Source of the DNA: Marinicauda pacifica
Lineage (GTDB): Bacteria > Pseudomonadota > Alphaproteobacteria > Caulobacterales > Maricaulaceae
Assembly (NCBI RefSeq): GCF_004793635.1
Contig: NZ_SRXV01000001.1
Location: forward strand, 744,501 to 808,500
DNA length: 64,000 nt
Reading direction: 5' to 3'
The notes below the pieces were generated by a model, which was given only the letters and a program-made list of their open reading frames with translations, made no database searches and was not told the origin of the DNA. Both the position numbers and the translations under genes were made by a program. Shown here piece after piece: positions 36,598-48,106 of the stretch (position 1 is its first letter; each line of letters opens with the position of its first letter).

Positions 36598-38001
36598 CTA
36601 GCACTTGTAATACATGTCGAACTCGACCGGGTGCGGGTGGATTTCGAAGCGTTCGACTTCTTCCATTTTCAGGTCGATGTAGGCGTCGATCTGGTCGTCG
36701 TCCATGACGTTGCCCTTCTTCAGGAAGGCGCGGTCCTGATCGAGCGATTCCAGGGCGCCGCGCAGGGTGCGAGCCACCGTCGGAATATCCTTCAGCTCTT
36801 CGGCAGGCAGGTCGTAGAGGTCCTTGTCCATTGGATCGCCCGGGTGGATCTGGTTCTCGATGCCGTCGAGACCGGCCATAAGCAGCGCGGTGAAGGTGAG
36901 GTAGGGGTTGCCAGCCGGATCCGGGAAGCGCGCTTCGAGACGCTTGGCCTTGGGCGAGGCGACGTGCGGGATCCGGATCGACGCCGAGCGGTTGCGGGCC
37001 GAATAGGCGAGCAGGACCGGAGCCTCGTAGCCGGGAACAAGACGCTTGTAGGAGTTGGTGGTCGAGTTTGCGAAGGCGTTGATGGCACGCGCGTGCTTGA
37101 TGATGCCGCCGATATAATAGAGGCAGGTGTCTGAAAGACCTGCATATTTATCGCCCGCGAACACCGGCGTGTCGCCGTCCCAGATCGACTGGTGCACGTG
37201 CATGCCCGAGCCGTTGTCCTTGTACATGGGTTTGGGCATGAAGGTGGCGCTCTTGCCATAAGCCGCCGCGACCATCTGGACGACATATTTGTAGAGCTGA
37301 AGGTTGTCGGCCATCTCCACCAGGGTGGCGAACCGTGTACCGAGCTCATGCTGGGCCGGGGCGACCTCGTGGTGGTGCTTTTCAGGCTTGAGGCCCAGCT
37401 CGGTCATAACCGCCAGCATTTCAGAGCGCATGTCCTGGCCCGAATCGACCGGGGGCACCGGGAAGTAGCCGCCCTTGTGGCCCGGGCGGTGGCCCATATT
37501 GCCGCCTTCGAAGATCGCACCGGTGTTCCAGGGACCCTCTTCGGAATCAATCGCATAGCCGGTCTGTTCGGCGCCCGTCGTCCAGCGCACGTCGTCAAAG
37601 ACAAAGAATTCTGCTTCCGGTCCGAAATAGGCCCGGTCTCCGACGCCGATGGTCGAGATGAATTTTTCCGCCTTCTTGGCCGTGGTGCGCGGGTCGCGAT
37701 TATACGGGTCGCCGGTCGAGGGCTCGAGAATGTCGCAGAACATGAACAGCGTGCTCTGCTGGAAGAACGGGTCCATCCGCACGGTGGATGTGTCCGGCAT
37801 GAGGATCATGTCGGACTCGTTGATCGCCTTCCAGCCATTGATCGAAGACCCGTCAAACATCTGGCCGTCTTCGAAAAAGTCCTCGTCGACCATCGAAGCA
37901 TCGAACGTGACATGCTGCATCTTCCCGCGCGGGTCGGTGAAGCGCAGGTCAACGTACTGGATGTTCTCATCCTTCATCTTCTTCATAATGTCGTCGGACA
38001 T
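36598..38001 (-). CDS. glnA: Glutamine synthetase type I
   Basis: Makes glutamine from glutamate, ammonia and ATP; a dodecameric cytoplasmic enzyme. It has 467 residues with [23 protein letters not shown], the ATP-binding [10 protein letters not shown] (here [14 protein letters not shown]), and NRSASIRIP. The adenylylation site Tyr396 is in LYDLPAEE, so it should be controlled by GlnE. The ATG at 38001 follows GAGGAT. It is co-transcribed behind glnB with a 55-base gap. Confidence 0.97.
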   Translation of the reverse strand: MSDDIMKKMKDENIQYVDLRFTDPRGKMQHVTFDASMVDEDFFEDGQMFDGSSINGWKAINESDMILMPDTSTVRMDPFFQQSTLFMFCDILEPSTGDPYNRDPRTTAKKAEKFISTIGVGDRAYFGPEAEFFVFDDVRWTTGAEQTGYAIDSEEGPWNTGAIFEGGNMGHRPGHKGGYFPVPPVDSGQDMRSEMLAVMTELGLKPEKHHHEVAPAQHELGTRFATLVEMADNLQLYKYVVQMVAAAYGKSATFMPKPMYKDNGSGMHVHQSIWDGDTPVFAGDKYAGLSDTCLYYIGGIIKHARAINAFANSTTNSYKRLVPGYEAPVLLAYSARNRSASIRIPHVASPKAKRLEARFPDPAGNPYLTFTALLMAGLDGIENQIHPGDPMDKDLYDLPAEELKDIPTVARTLRGALESLDQDRAFLKKGNVMDDDQIDAYIDLKMEEVERFEIHPHPVEFDMYYKC

Positions 38002-38056
38002 GGGATCCTCGATTCGTTAAAGTGGTTTCGGGCGTGTGCGGCGCACGGCAGGGCGA

Positions 38057-40072
<2,016 letters not shown>

Positions 40073-40153
40073 GCTTGGCTAAAGCCATGCGGCACGGCAT
40101 GTTCCCGGCCATTCATCGACATTACCCCGACCGTTGAGAGGCGAACCCGCGAC

Positions 40154-42439
40154 ATGTCTGACCGTTCCAGCGACGAAACGCGCAATCTTTCCCAGACCGA
40201 CGAGGATGCGCTGGCGCTGCACGAGGCTTATCCGGCGGGCAAGATCGCCCTTCTCCCCACAAAGCCGATGGCGACCCAGCGCGACCTCGCGCTCGCCTAC
40301 TCCCCGGGGGTCGCGGCCCCGGTGCGCGCGATCGCGGAGAACCCGGACGCGGTCTACGACTACACCTCGAAGGGCAACATGGTCGCCGTCGTCTCGAACG
40401 GCACGGCGATCCTGGGGCTCGGCAATCTGGGCGCCGCGGCGTCCAAGCCGGTGATGGAAGGCAAGGCGGTCCTGTTCAAGCGCTTTGCCGACATCGACGC
40501 CTTCGACCTGGAGATCACCTATACCGACCCGGACAAGTTCGTCGATTGCGTGAAGGGTTTCGGCGACACGTTCGGCGGCATCAATCTGGAAGACATCAAG
40601 AGCCCGGAATGCTTCGAGATCGAGGAACGCCTGCGCGAGGCGCTCGACATCCCGGTCTTCCACGACGACCAGCACGGCACCGCGATCATTGCCGCGGCCG
40701 GGTTGATGAACGCGCTGCATCTGACGGACCGCAAGTTCGAAGACGTCAGGCTGGTCCTGCTCGGCGCGGGCGCGGCCGGGCTTTCGGTGCTCGAGCTGGT
40801 CAAGTCGCTGGGCGTGCGCGACGAGAACGTGACGGTGGTCGATGTCGAGGGCGTGGTTCACACCGGACGTACCGACCTGCACCCGCGCCTGAGGAAGCAT
40901 GCGCGCGAAACGACGCTGCGCACGCTGGACGAGGCGCTGGTGGATGCCGACGTGCTGATGGGCCTGTCGGCGGGCGGGATCGTGTCGCAGAACATGGTCA
41001 AGTCCATGGCCGCCGACCCGATCATCTTCGCGATGGCCAACCCGACCCCGGAAATCATGCCGGACAAGATCCGCGAGGTGCGTTCCGACGCCATCATCGC
41101 CACCGGCCGGTCCGATTTTCCCAACCAGGTCAACAACGTGCTGGGCTTTCCTTACATCTTCCGCGGCGCGCTGGATGTGCGCGCCCGCGAGATCAACGAG
41201 GAAATGAAGCTCGCCGCCGCGCGCGCCATCGCCGACCTGGCGCGCCAGGACGTGCCCGACGAGGTGTCCACCGCGCGCGCCAGCGGCGGTCAGCTGCGCT
41301 TCGGGCGCGACTACATCATCCCGTCGCCCTTCGATCCGCGCCTGATCTCGTTCGTGCCGCCCTATGTGGCCAAGGCCGCGGTCGATAGCGGGGTGGCGCG
41401 CAAGCCCATCGAGGATACCCATACCTACCGGCGCGAGCTCGCCCGGCGCCTCGACCCCACCGCCGCGCTGCAACAGCGCGTGACCGCCACCATCCAGTCG
41501 GAACCCAAACGCATCGTGTTTGCCGAGGGCGAGGAGCCGAGCGTGATCCGCGCCGCCCATGCCTTCCAGAACCAGGGGCTGGGCACCGCGGTCCTGGTCG
41601 CGCGCGAGGACGTGGCGCGCGCCAACATGCGCGAGCTGGGCCTGCCGGAAAACGATCTGGAGATCTGGAATGCGCGCCTGTCCGACCGCAATCCGGAATA
41701 TGTCGACTTTCTCTACAAGCGCATGCAGCGCTCGGGCTATCTGCGCCGGGACGTGCAGCGCCTGGTCAACAATGACCGCAACGTGTTTTCAGCCTGCATG
41801 CTGCGCTTCGACGATGCGGACGGCATGGTCACCGGCGTGACGCGCCACTTCATGAACACGCTGTCCGATGTGCGCATCGTGCTGGACGAGGCGCCCGGCG
41901 CGCGCCTGATGGGCATGTCGATCGCCATTGCGCGCGGACGCACGCTGGTCATCGCCGATACCAATGTGACCGAGTTTCCCGACTCCGCCGCGCTCGCCGA
42001 CATTGCCGAGGGCGCAGCCAAGGCCGCCCGCAAGCTCGGGCTGAACCCGCGCGTCGCCTTCACCTCCTACTCCACCTTCGGCAACCCGCCCGGGGTGCGC
42101 ACCGAGACGGTGAAACACGCCGTCCAGCTGCTCGACGCGCGCGCCGCCGACTTCGAGTACGAAGGCGAGATGGCGGTCGATATCGCGCTCAATCCCGATC
42201 ACCGCGAGGTCTACCCGTTCAGCCGCCTGTCCGATGCCGCCAACGTGCTGGTCATGCCGGCCGTCCACTCCGCCTCGATCTCCACCCGCCTGCTCAAAGC
42301 GGCCGGCGGCGCCACGGTGATCGAAGGCCTGCTGGTCGGCCTGGAACGCTCCGTCCAGATCGCACGGCTCGGCTCGAACGTGTCCGACCTGGTCAATCTG
42401 GCCGGGATGGCGAGCTTCGATCTGACGCACCGGGAGTAG
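40154..42439 (+). CDS. maeB: NADP-dependent malic enzyme with phosphotransacetylase-like domain
   Basis: Oxidatively decarboxylates malate to pyruvate, giving NADPH. The 761-residue length is that of the large MaeB class. An N-terminal malic domain ([43 protein letters not shown]) is followed by an NAD-binding domain ([16 protein letters not shown]). The C-terminal PTA-like domain (about residues 430-755) is thought to be regulatory (acetyl-CoA sensing). It is preceded by GAGAGGCGA and ends just before the repeat bracketing the OLD island. Confidence 0.95.
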   Translation: MSDRSSDETRNLSQTDEDALALHEAYPAGKIALLPTKPMATQRDLALAYSPGVAAPVRAIAENPDAVYDYTSKGNMVAVVSNGTAILGLGNLGAAASKPVMEGKAVLFKRFADIDAFDLEITYTDPDKFVDCVKGFGDTFGGINLEDIKSPECFEIEERLREALDIPVFHDDQHGTAIIAAAGLMNALHLTDRKFEDVRLVLLGAGAAGLSVLELVKSLGVRDENVTVVDVEGVVHTGRTDLHPRLRKHARETTLRTLDEALVDADVLMGLSAGGIVSQNMVKSMAADPIIFAMANPTPEIMPDKIREVRSDAIIATGRSDFPNQVNNVLGFPYIFRGALDVRAREINEEMKLAAARAIADLARQDVPDEVSTARASGGQLRFGRDYIIPSPFDPRLISFVPPYVAKAAVDSGVARKPIEDTHTYRRELARRLDPTAALQQRVTATIQSEPKRIVFAEGEEPSVIRAAHAFQNQGLGTAVLVAREDVARANMRELGLPENDLEIWNARLSDRNPEYVDFLYKRMQRSGYLRRDVQRLVNNDRNVFSACMLRFDDADGMVTGVTRHFMNTLSDVRIVLDEAPGARLMGMSIAIARGRTLVIADTNVTEFPDSAALADIAEGAAKAARKLGLNPRVAFTSYSTFGNPPGVRTETVKHAVQLLDARAADFEYEGEMAVDIALNPDHREVYPFSRLSDAANVLVMPAVHSASISTRLLKAAGGATVIEGLLVGLERSVQIARLGSNVSDLVNLAGMASFDLTHRE

Positions 42440-42450
42440 GGGGGCGGCGC

Positions 42451-42485
42451 TCCACGCTCTCTGGGCCGCGGATCAAGTCCGGGGG
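42451..42485. repeat. Left copy of 33-bp repeat bracketing the OLD gene
   Basis: Starts TCCACGCTCTCTGG, then CGGATC and GTCCGGG. It matches 28 of 33 positions with 44783-44815 on the same strand. It lies 11 bases after the maeB stop. It belongs to the dispersed intergenic repeat type also found downstream of the OLD gene. Confidence 0.65.
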
Positions 42486-44782
42486 CTATAGATAAATTTC
42501 AAATAAATCATCTAATCAAAATATGTGGACTTCCTATTTACGAAAAGGCGATCCGAGCTACTTCCACCAAACGGTCAGGAAGTGCTTCGACCTGAAGGCG
42601 TTCTAAGTGCTCAAGCGCTGCAAGTGCTTTCCCCTTGGCGTGGCCTTGAGAGCGAGACACGCGCGCCGCACCTTCGAAGTCTGGTGAGAAAGACGCGACC
42701 GCCCCAATACTTGAGTCAACCTGAGTTCTTATTTCCTGATTGAGCTCAAATGTACGCGTTTTGGCTCGTACCTTGTCCTGATCCCAATCGTCGGGTATCG
42801 GCTGAGGTAATGGGTCTTCATCATGAATAACGACATAAGGAATTTTAAATGCATTTGAAATTTTAATGTACAGGGGAATATTGTATTTCGATCCGCAGTC
42901 TATGACTGAGCATTCCTCCCAATCCAGACCAAGCTTTTCTGCAATGAAAGGCAAAACAACCTTTTCTGTCTCCCCTTCAACGAATATTACTTTTCTTGCA
43001 AAGAAAAGCTCTCCTCTGTCCGGATTTATCCAGTGCGCCATATGAAATCGATCTTTTTTGTCTCGATTTTCATTGCTGGGGAATAATTCCTCATTGCATT
43101 GGCGAATCTCACTTCCTATTTGCGGGTTGGTTCTGCTTATTATTGCTATGTCGCGATAACTAGATAGTTCGATGAAGTGAGTTGAGTGCGTGCAGGTTAT
43201 CACCTGATGATCTGCAGTCGACGCAATATCGCGCAGGGAGCGCGCCAATCGCCTTTGAGCATGCGGATGCAAGAACAATTCTGGCTCTTCCATCGCAAAA
43301 ATTACCGTTTCTGATTGCTGCCGAGAAGTGACACGCTCAGCATGCTGCTCCGCGCGCTGTTTCCTGAGGGCAGCCGACCAAGATTTCAAAAGCGAGAAGA
43401 TCATCGCTCTTTGAAGGCCGTGGCCTTTTTTTTCCGCTTTCGTCTTCACACCATCGTCAATGTGGATGTCCGTTCCGAGTTCAAATAATTTTTCTATTTC
43501 GGGAGGTTGAATTTCTATATTAACCTTAACTCCCCATGCATTCAATTCTTGCTCAATATCCGATTCAAGTTGAGCCAGTTCGTTTTTGGGTTCTCCAGTG
43601 TCTTGACGCTGATTGAAAGCAGCTACTACCTCATTGAGTCGAGTTTTAGCCTCGATAAATCGCTGATCGCGACCTGCCATCTCTCGCAATGCCAGATTCA
43701 TCAAGCGCCCAAAGTTGGTAGAGGTCTTAATTTTTACCTCTTCTGTAAGGTCGCGCACTGCAGGGATCAGGAAAAACTCTGGAAGCACGCCGCCTCCGAC
43801 ATTTCTTTGTCCCAGTAGTGGGCTAGCTTCTAGTTTGGTTTGGAAAGAAATCCGATCCCGGTTTTCTGAAATATATTGTTCCTGTGCGCGCTCGACATCT
43901 GCTTTTGAAATTCTTCCCATTTTTGGCAGCCGTCCTGCCAATGGAGTTGCTTCGGCGTTTTCGCGCATCGTGTAATCGCCTACGTTCTCGACCCGTAACC
44001 AGTCATCCTCCGGCTGCTGAGCCCACCCGTTGTATGAAATACTTAATTGACCTTCAGTGATTTCAGCTTTTTTCCGAATTCGTATAATATCTCCATCTAA
44101 TATGTATCTTTTGAATGTATTTTGCTCCTGATCCGTGAGGCCATAAAACGTTAATTCAACCCACATTTTAGTTTCGGCGGAATCTCCGCATCGAAAAAAA
44201 TCGTCTTGATCCGGTTTGGAGGATGTACTCAATGCAAACTCAAGCGCGCCAAGGACATTCGATTTCCCATGGTTATTGGGTCCTATAAGAGAAATATATT
44301 CTCCTGTGATGATTTCCATGTGCGAAATGCTGCGAAAGTTTTTTATTTCAATTTTAGATATTTTCATGACTTACCGGACTTCCATGCACGAAGAGAGACC
44401 CAGGTCCCTCCAAATGTTCCGACACCCTTAGCCCACCCCGTTAGCTGAATGCGTTCAGCGATAATGTATTTCTGCGGTCTCTTGGTTCCAGGTTTGCCGT
44501 TCTCGAATTAATACTCGCCCCTCAGCTGTTAGTAGGCAAGGCCTTCAATCTTTACGAGAACGACCAGTGCTCGATTGAACGGCAGTAAGCGGGAAGAACG
44601 GGACAAAAGAACTGGCACACAGACCCACTCTGGACACCACGAGGCGCATTGATTTGCCGGAGGTCCCGCCGTCATCCGATCTTTCGAGGCTCCGGGCTGC
44701 GCTCGCTCGATCCGGCTCTGTTTCGCTTTTGCCGCAAGGCGGGGCCGGGAGAGGGTGGAGCGCCGTCCTCGTGTGGCTCTGT
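42486..44782. mobile_element. Candidate genomic island carrying a single OLD-nuclease gene
   Basis: The DNA between the two copies of the 33-bp repeat is much richer in A+T than its surroundings up to about 44560, with codon usage unlike the GC-rich core. It holds one large gene and no integrase or transposase. Flanking genes (maeB, MATE) are core. This is consistent with insertion of a small defence cassette at an intergenic repeat, but the repeats may also simply be dispersed elements that happen to lie on both sides. Confidence 0.4.
42538..44367 (-). CDS. OLD-family ATP-dependent nuclease (AAA/ABC ATPase + TOPRIM)
   Basis: A 609-residue overcoming-lysogenization-defect protein: an SMC/RecF-like ATPase fused to a TOPRIM nuclease. 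It shows Walker A GPNNHGKSN (29-37), signature GHGLQR (315-320), Walker B VIFAMEEPELFLHP (355-368) and the switch His394 in CTHSTHF. The TOPRIM glutamate is E464 in IFVEGETEKV and the acidic pair is D516/D518 in VVIHDEDPLP. All catalytic elements look intact. OLD proteins cut or nick DNA and act in anti-phage defence; no UvrD-type helicase (GajB), reverse transcriptase or other partner is adjacent, so it fits solitary class 1 OLD. The gene is AT-rich, suggesting horizontal acquisition. Confidence 0.88.
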   Translation of the reverse strand: MKISKIEIKNFRSISHMEIITGEYISLIGPNNHGKSNVLGALEFALSTSSKPDQDDFFRCGDSAETKMWVELTFYGLTDQEQNTFKRYILDGDIIRIRKKAEITEGQLSISYNGWAQQPEDDWLRVENVGDYTMRENAEATPLAGRLPKMGRISKADVERAQEQYISENRDRISFQTKLEASPLLGQRNVGGGVLPEFFLIPAVRDLTEEVKIKTSTNFGRLMNLALREMAGRDQRFIEAKTRLNEVVAAFNQRQDTGEPKNELAQLESDIEQELNAWGVKVNIEIQPPEIEKLFELGTDIHIDDGVKTKAEKKGHGLQRAMIFSLLKSWSAALRKQRAEQHAERVTSRQQSETVIFAMEEPELFLHPHAQRRLARSLRDIASTADHQVITCTHSTHFIELSSYRDIAIISRTNPQIGSEIRQCNEELFPSNENRDKKDRFHMAHWINPDRGELFFARKVIFVEGETEKVVLPFIAEKLGLDWEECSVIDCGSKYNIPLYIKISNAFKIPYVVIHDEDPLPQPIPDDWDQDKVRAKTRTFELNQEIRTQVDSSIGAVASFSPDFEGAARVSRSQGHAKGKALAALEHLERLQVEALPDRLVEVARIAFS

Positions 44783-44815
44783 TCCACGCTCTCTGGATCC
44801 CGGATCGGGTCCGGG
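44783..44815. repeat. Right copy of 33-bp repeat bracketing the OLD gene
   Basis: Begins TCCACGCTCTCTGGATCC and continues CGGATCGGGTCCGGG, itself nearly palindromic. It is a diverged direct repeat of 42451-42485, about 2.3 kb away. Confidence 0.65.
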
Positions 44816-44849
44816 ATGACGACGGGTGGGGGTGAGGAGGTTTTTTCTG

Positions 44850-45262
44850 TTTCCTGATGCGGAGCGGGCGCCGGGGAGGGCGCTCGGTGCCCTTCGATCT
44901 TCTGGGTCCCAGCTTTCGCTGGGAAAGAGGGGTGGTGGATGTTTAGTAGAAAAACCAGCGGGATAGTGTCACCCCGGACGGCCAAAGGCCGATCCGGGGC
45001 CTCGGGTTGGTGACGGGTACGAGCTTACATCCCTTGCGAGGTCCCGGCTCTCGTTTCACTCGGCCGGGATGACAGGGTTTGGTGACGGGCGGGCCTACTT
45101 CATGCGGTCCCGGCGCTCGTTTCACTCGGCCGGGATGACAGGGTTTGGGGTTGGCTGGGTCTGGAGAGACAACACCCTCTTTCCTGACGCGGGGCGGGAC
45201 CCGGGGAGGGCGTGCGGTGCGCTTCGATCTTCTGGGTCCCAGCATTCGCTGGGAAAGAGGGG
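44850..45262. repeat. Pair of 83-bp direct repeats (44850-44932 and 45180-45262)
   Basis: Two copies exactly 330 bases apart, sharing TTCGATCTTCTGGGTCCCAG and TTCGCTGGGAAAGAGGGG with a handful of differences in the GC-rich first half. The end of each unit is a hairpin (TCCCAGC-N-TTCGCTGGGA). Confidence 0.75.
45040..45148. repeat. Pair of 43-bp direct repeats (45040-45082 and 45106-45148)
   Basis: GGTCCCGGCKCTCGTTTCAC followed by TCGGCCGGGATGACAGGGTT occurs twice with a 66-base period and one difference in the shared core. It contains the inverted pair TCCCGGC / GCCGGGA. Confidence 0.75.
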
Positions 45263-45367
45263 TTGGCGGCGCTCTCACGAAAATGTTTTTTGCCGTCGCG
45301 GCGATGGCGGCGGGCCGGGTGGGGGCCTATGTAGGGGCGTCCTGCCATCCCAGCGAAGAGTCGTCTC

Positions 45368-46762
45368 ATGGCCGCTACCCGCAAATCGCGAGACCTGACC
45401 CAGGGCGATGTGTTCGCGCACATGGCCCGCATGGTCATTCCGATGTGCCTCGGCATCGTGGCGATGATGGCGGTGGGCGTGGTGGACGCCTACTGGGTCG
45501 GCCAGCTGGGCACGGCGCAGCAGGCGGCGGTGCAGTTCGTGTTCCCGGTCAACATGGCGGTGATGAGCATCGCCATCGGGCTCGGCGCCGGGGCGGCCTC
45601 GGTCGTGGCGCGTGCGGCCGGGCGGGGCAGTCATGACCGTACGCGGCGGCTGGCGACCGATTCGGTGGTGCTGAGCTTTGCGCTCGTGATCGTGACCTCC
45701 GCGGTCGGGATCACGATCATCGATCCGCTCTTCACCCTGATGGGCGCGACCGACGCGATGATGCCGCATGTGCGCGATTTCATGCAGATCTGGTTTGCCG
45801 GCATCGTCTTCATCGTCGGGCCGATGATCGCGAGCAATATCCTGCGCGCGCTGGGCGATGCGATCGTGCCCTCGGTCATCATGGTGCTGGCGGCAATCTT
45901 GAACATGGCGCTCGACCCGCTGATGATTTTCGGCTGGGGGCCGGTGCCGGCGCTCGGCGTGCAGGGCGCGGCGGCCGCGACGCTGATCTCCAACATGGTC
46001 GTGTTCGTGATCGCGATGGCGATCCTGATCTTCCGCGAGAAGATCATGGACCTGTCCTGGCCGGGCTGGAACGAGCTGTTGTGGAACTGGCGCGAGATTG
46101 CCCGCGTGGGCATCCCGGCCTCGGGATCGAACATGATCAGCCCGATCGCGATGAGCATCGCCTTTGCGTCCATGGCCCGCTTCGGCGAGGGCGCGGTGGG
46201 CGGCCTGGGCGTCGCGATGCGCGTGGAGGCGTTTGCGATCATTCCCTTCTTTGCGATGTCGGCCTGCATCGGTCCGATTGCGGGCCAGAATGGCGGCGCC
46301 GGGATGACGGACCGCGTGCGCGAGGCCTTCTTCAAGTCCTTCCTGTTCTGCGCCGGGTGGGGGCTGGCCATGGCCGTGCTTCTGTTCGCGTTCGGCGGGA
46401 TGCTGGCCGGGCTGTTCCTGCCCTCGGCGGAAGGCCGCGCGGTGGCCGAGCTCTACTGGAGAATCGTGCCCTTCACCGTGATGGGCTATGGCATCGCGAT
46501 GGTGGCGAGCGCCGGGTTTAACGGGCTGGGCCGGCCGCTGCAGGGTATCTCGCTCAACGCCATTCGCGGCTTCGTGCTGCTGGCGCCTTTAAGCTGGGTG
46601 ATCGGCAGCGTGTACGGCTCGACCGGCGTGATTGCCGGCATCGGCGCGGCCAACGGGCTGATGGCGGTGCTCGGCGTGATCTACACGCTGAGATTCGCGC
46701 CGCTGACGGCCGATAACGGCAAGCAGCGCCCGGTCGCGCCGAAGCCGGCCTCGGCCGAGTAG
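45368..46762 (+). CDS. MATE-family multidrug/cation antiporter
   Basis: Inner-membrane efflux protein of the multidrug and toxic compound extrusion family. It has 464 residues and about twelve hydrophobic helices in two homologous halves; typical MATE segments include GVVDAYWVGQLGTAQQAAV, GLGAGAASVVARAAG and GPIAGQNGGAG. The substrate is unknown. The ATG at 45368 is inferred from the hydrophilic N terminus before helix 1. It converges with the methyltransferase gene with four bases between stops. Confidence 0.9.
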   Translation: MAATRKSRDLTQGDVFAHMARMVIPMCLGIVAMMAVGVVDAYWVGQLGTAQQAAVQFVFPVNMAVMSIAIGLGAGAASVVARAAGRGSHDRTRRLATDSVVLSFALVIVTSAVGITIIDPLFTLMGATDAMMPHVRDFMQIWFAGIVFIVGPMIASNILRALGDAIVPSVIMVLAAILNMALDPLMIFGWGPVPALGVQGAAAATLISNMVVFVIAMAILIFREKIMDLSWPGWNELLWNWREIARVGIPASGSNMISPIAMSIAFASMARFGEGAVGGLGVAMRVEAFAIIPFFAMSACIGPIAGQNGGAGMTDRVREAFFKSFLFCAGWGLAMAVLLFAFGGMLAGLFLPSAEGRAVAELYWRIVPFTVMGYGIAMVASAGFNGLGRPLQGISLNAIRGFVLLAPLSWVIGSVYGSTGVIAGIGAANGLMAVLGVIYTLRFAPLTADNGKQRPVAPKPASAE

Positions 46763-46766
46763 ACTT

Positions 46767-47396
46767 CTAGCTTTCGCCGGCCTGGGCGCGCCGTTCCAGC
46801 ACGGCGGCGAGTTCCGCCTTGCCGCCGAGGCTGGGGTGGGGCCAGGCGACGGGTTCGGCCTGCGGCCAGATCCAGCGCGTGGCGGGAAACAGGGCGGTCA
46901 TGGCCTCCAGGCTGCAGCCATAGGGCGGGCCGCCGCGCTCGGCCTTCTGCATGAACAGCGCCAGCAACAGGCCGCCGGGGCGAAGCTGCTCGAAGGCGGC
47001 CTGTTCGTAGGTTTCGCGCTGTCGCGGGGAAATCGCGCACAGGAAGGTCTGCTCGTAATAGAGGTCGAAGGGCGTGTGCGGCCGCCAGGCGAGGGCGTCC
47101 TCCACCAGGAAGCGGCCCTCGAGCCCGGCTTCGGCGAATCGCTGTCTCTGCCAGGCGATGGCGCTCTCGCTGACATCGAGACCCGTGACCTCCAGGCCGA
47201 GCCGCGCGAAGGCTTCGGGTTCCGGCGCGCGTCCGCATCCGGGAATGAAGACGCGCAGGCCGGGCTTAAACAGGCCGGCTTTCGCCCAGTCGTGGAAGGC
47301 GGGATGAAGCGCGCCGCGCTCCCACGGCGTGTCATTCTGCCGGAAGCGGGCCTCCCAGTCGAAGGGCGTGCGGTCTGTGTTGTCGATCGTTGTCAT
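46767..47396 (-). CDS. TPMT-family SAM-dependent methyltransferase
   Basis: A 209-residue Rossmann methyltransferase of the thiopurine S-methyltransferase family. It starts with FDWEARFRQNDTPWERG, typical of the group. SAM-binding motif I is VFIPGCGRAPE, then LEVTGLDVSESAI, acidic motif LVEDALAW and FDLYYEQTFLCAI. Related bacterial enzymes methylate thiols or selenium/tellurium compounds; the substrate here is not known. Confidence 0.85.
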   Translation of the reverse strand: MTTIDNTDRTPFDWEARFRQNDTPWERGALHPAFHDWAKAGLFKPGLRVFIPGCGRAPEPEAFARLGLEVTGLDVSESAIAWQRQRFAEAGLEGRFLVEDALAWRPHTPFDLYYEQTFLCAISPRQRETYEQAAFEQLRPGGLLLALFMQKAERGGPPYGCSLEAMTALFPATRWIWPQAEPVAWPHPSLGGKAELAAVLERRAQAGES

Positions 47397-47551
47397 CTAA
47401 CTGCCACGATTGAGAGTCACCGGGTGCAAATTCGAGGTTGAGTTGGCGCGCATCTCCCGTTTGGGTGGTCGTGCCGGCGGACCGGGCACCGGCCATGCAG
47501 GCTACAGCGCGCGGGCGTGTCCGGACACCGCATTTTGACAGGGGGCTGAGC

Positions 47552-47935
47552 ATGGGTTCTGAGACCAAAGGCGGCATGGCGATCGATTATGACGATTCGC
47601 TCGATGCGCTTGTCGCCATTGTGAGCGGGCCGAGGGATGTGGAAAAGGCGAAAGCCGACTGGGTCCGGCTGTTCGCCGCCTTCGAGAGCTACGACACCAA
47701 CAAGCTGCTGCTCGATGCGCGCCTGGGCGAGTTCAACTACGAGCTGGACGACTGGATCGCCTTCACGCGCGAACTGGCCGAGCCGATCACCGGCACGTGC
47801 ATTGCGCTGGTGATCCGTCCGGAACTGCGAGATTTTGGCGTGGTCGCGCGCCTGTCGGCGGAAGCCGGCTGGAACCAGTTGCGCTTCTTCTACGAGGTGG
47901 AGGAGGCGCGCGCCTGGCTGGACACGGAGTCGTAG
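47552..47935 (+). CDS. Small STAS/SpoIIAA-like protein of unknown role
   Basis: A 127-residue soluble protein. I place the start at ATG 47552, behind AGGGGGC, rather than an in-frame start 38 codons earlier that translates non-conserved Arg-rich sequence. The alternating hydrophobic pattern (LVAIVSG, KLLLDARLGEF, IALVIRP, LRFFYEVEEARAWL) suggests a STAS or SpoIIAA-like fold, often used in protein-protein regulation. It is not in an operon and no function is assigned. Confidence 0.7.
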   Translation: MGSETKGGMAIDYDDSLDALVAIVSGPRDVEKAKADWVRLFAAFESYDTNKLLLDARLGEFNYELDDWIAFTRELAEPITGTCIALVIRPELRDFGVVARLSAEAGWNQLRFFYEVEEARAWLDTES

Positions 47936-48021
47936 GGCGAGGGGCGATAGCTGACGCGGCAAGGGCGCTGCATAATCGCAGTTTATAAATCGCGCCGCGA
48001 AGGCTAAAACCGCCGAGCGTT

Positions 48022-48106
48022 GCGGCTGTGGCGGAACTGGTAGACGCGCGTGGTTTAGGTCCACGTTCCTAACAGAGTGGGGGTTCGAGTCCCTCCAGCC
48101 GCACCA
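48022..48106 (+). tRNA. tRNA-Leu (anticodon UAG)
   Basis: An 85-base class II tRNA with the seven-base acceptor stem GCGGCTG paired to CAGCCGC, discriminator A48103, and encoded CCA at 48104-48106. The anticodon loop TTTAGGT gives UAG (48056-48058), reading CUA-family leucine codons. It has a long variable arm and the T-loop GGTTCGAGTCC. Confidence 0.96.

Larger units (their letters stand above)
44368..45367. other. 1-kb non-coding stretch of intergenic repeats
   Basis: No credible gene. From 44368 to about 44580 the DNA is of mixed composition (including the small perfect hairpin GCTGAA-TGCG-TTCAGC at 44444-44459) and holds the OLD promoter. From about 44650 to 45265 it is a patchwork of GC-rich, palindromic, partly duplicated blocks. 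Short open frames across them merely translate repeats. Confidence 0.7.

Noticed and set aside
42538-44367. Gabija (GajA) system
   Set aside because: No GajB UvrD-like helicase gene is adjacent on either side; the protein fits solitary OLD better.
44545-45636. Short open frames across the repeat-rich gap before the MATE gene
   Set aside because: They translate the duplicated palindromic repeats or run into the MATE gene in another frame, with no conserved protein character.
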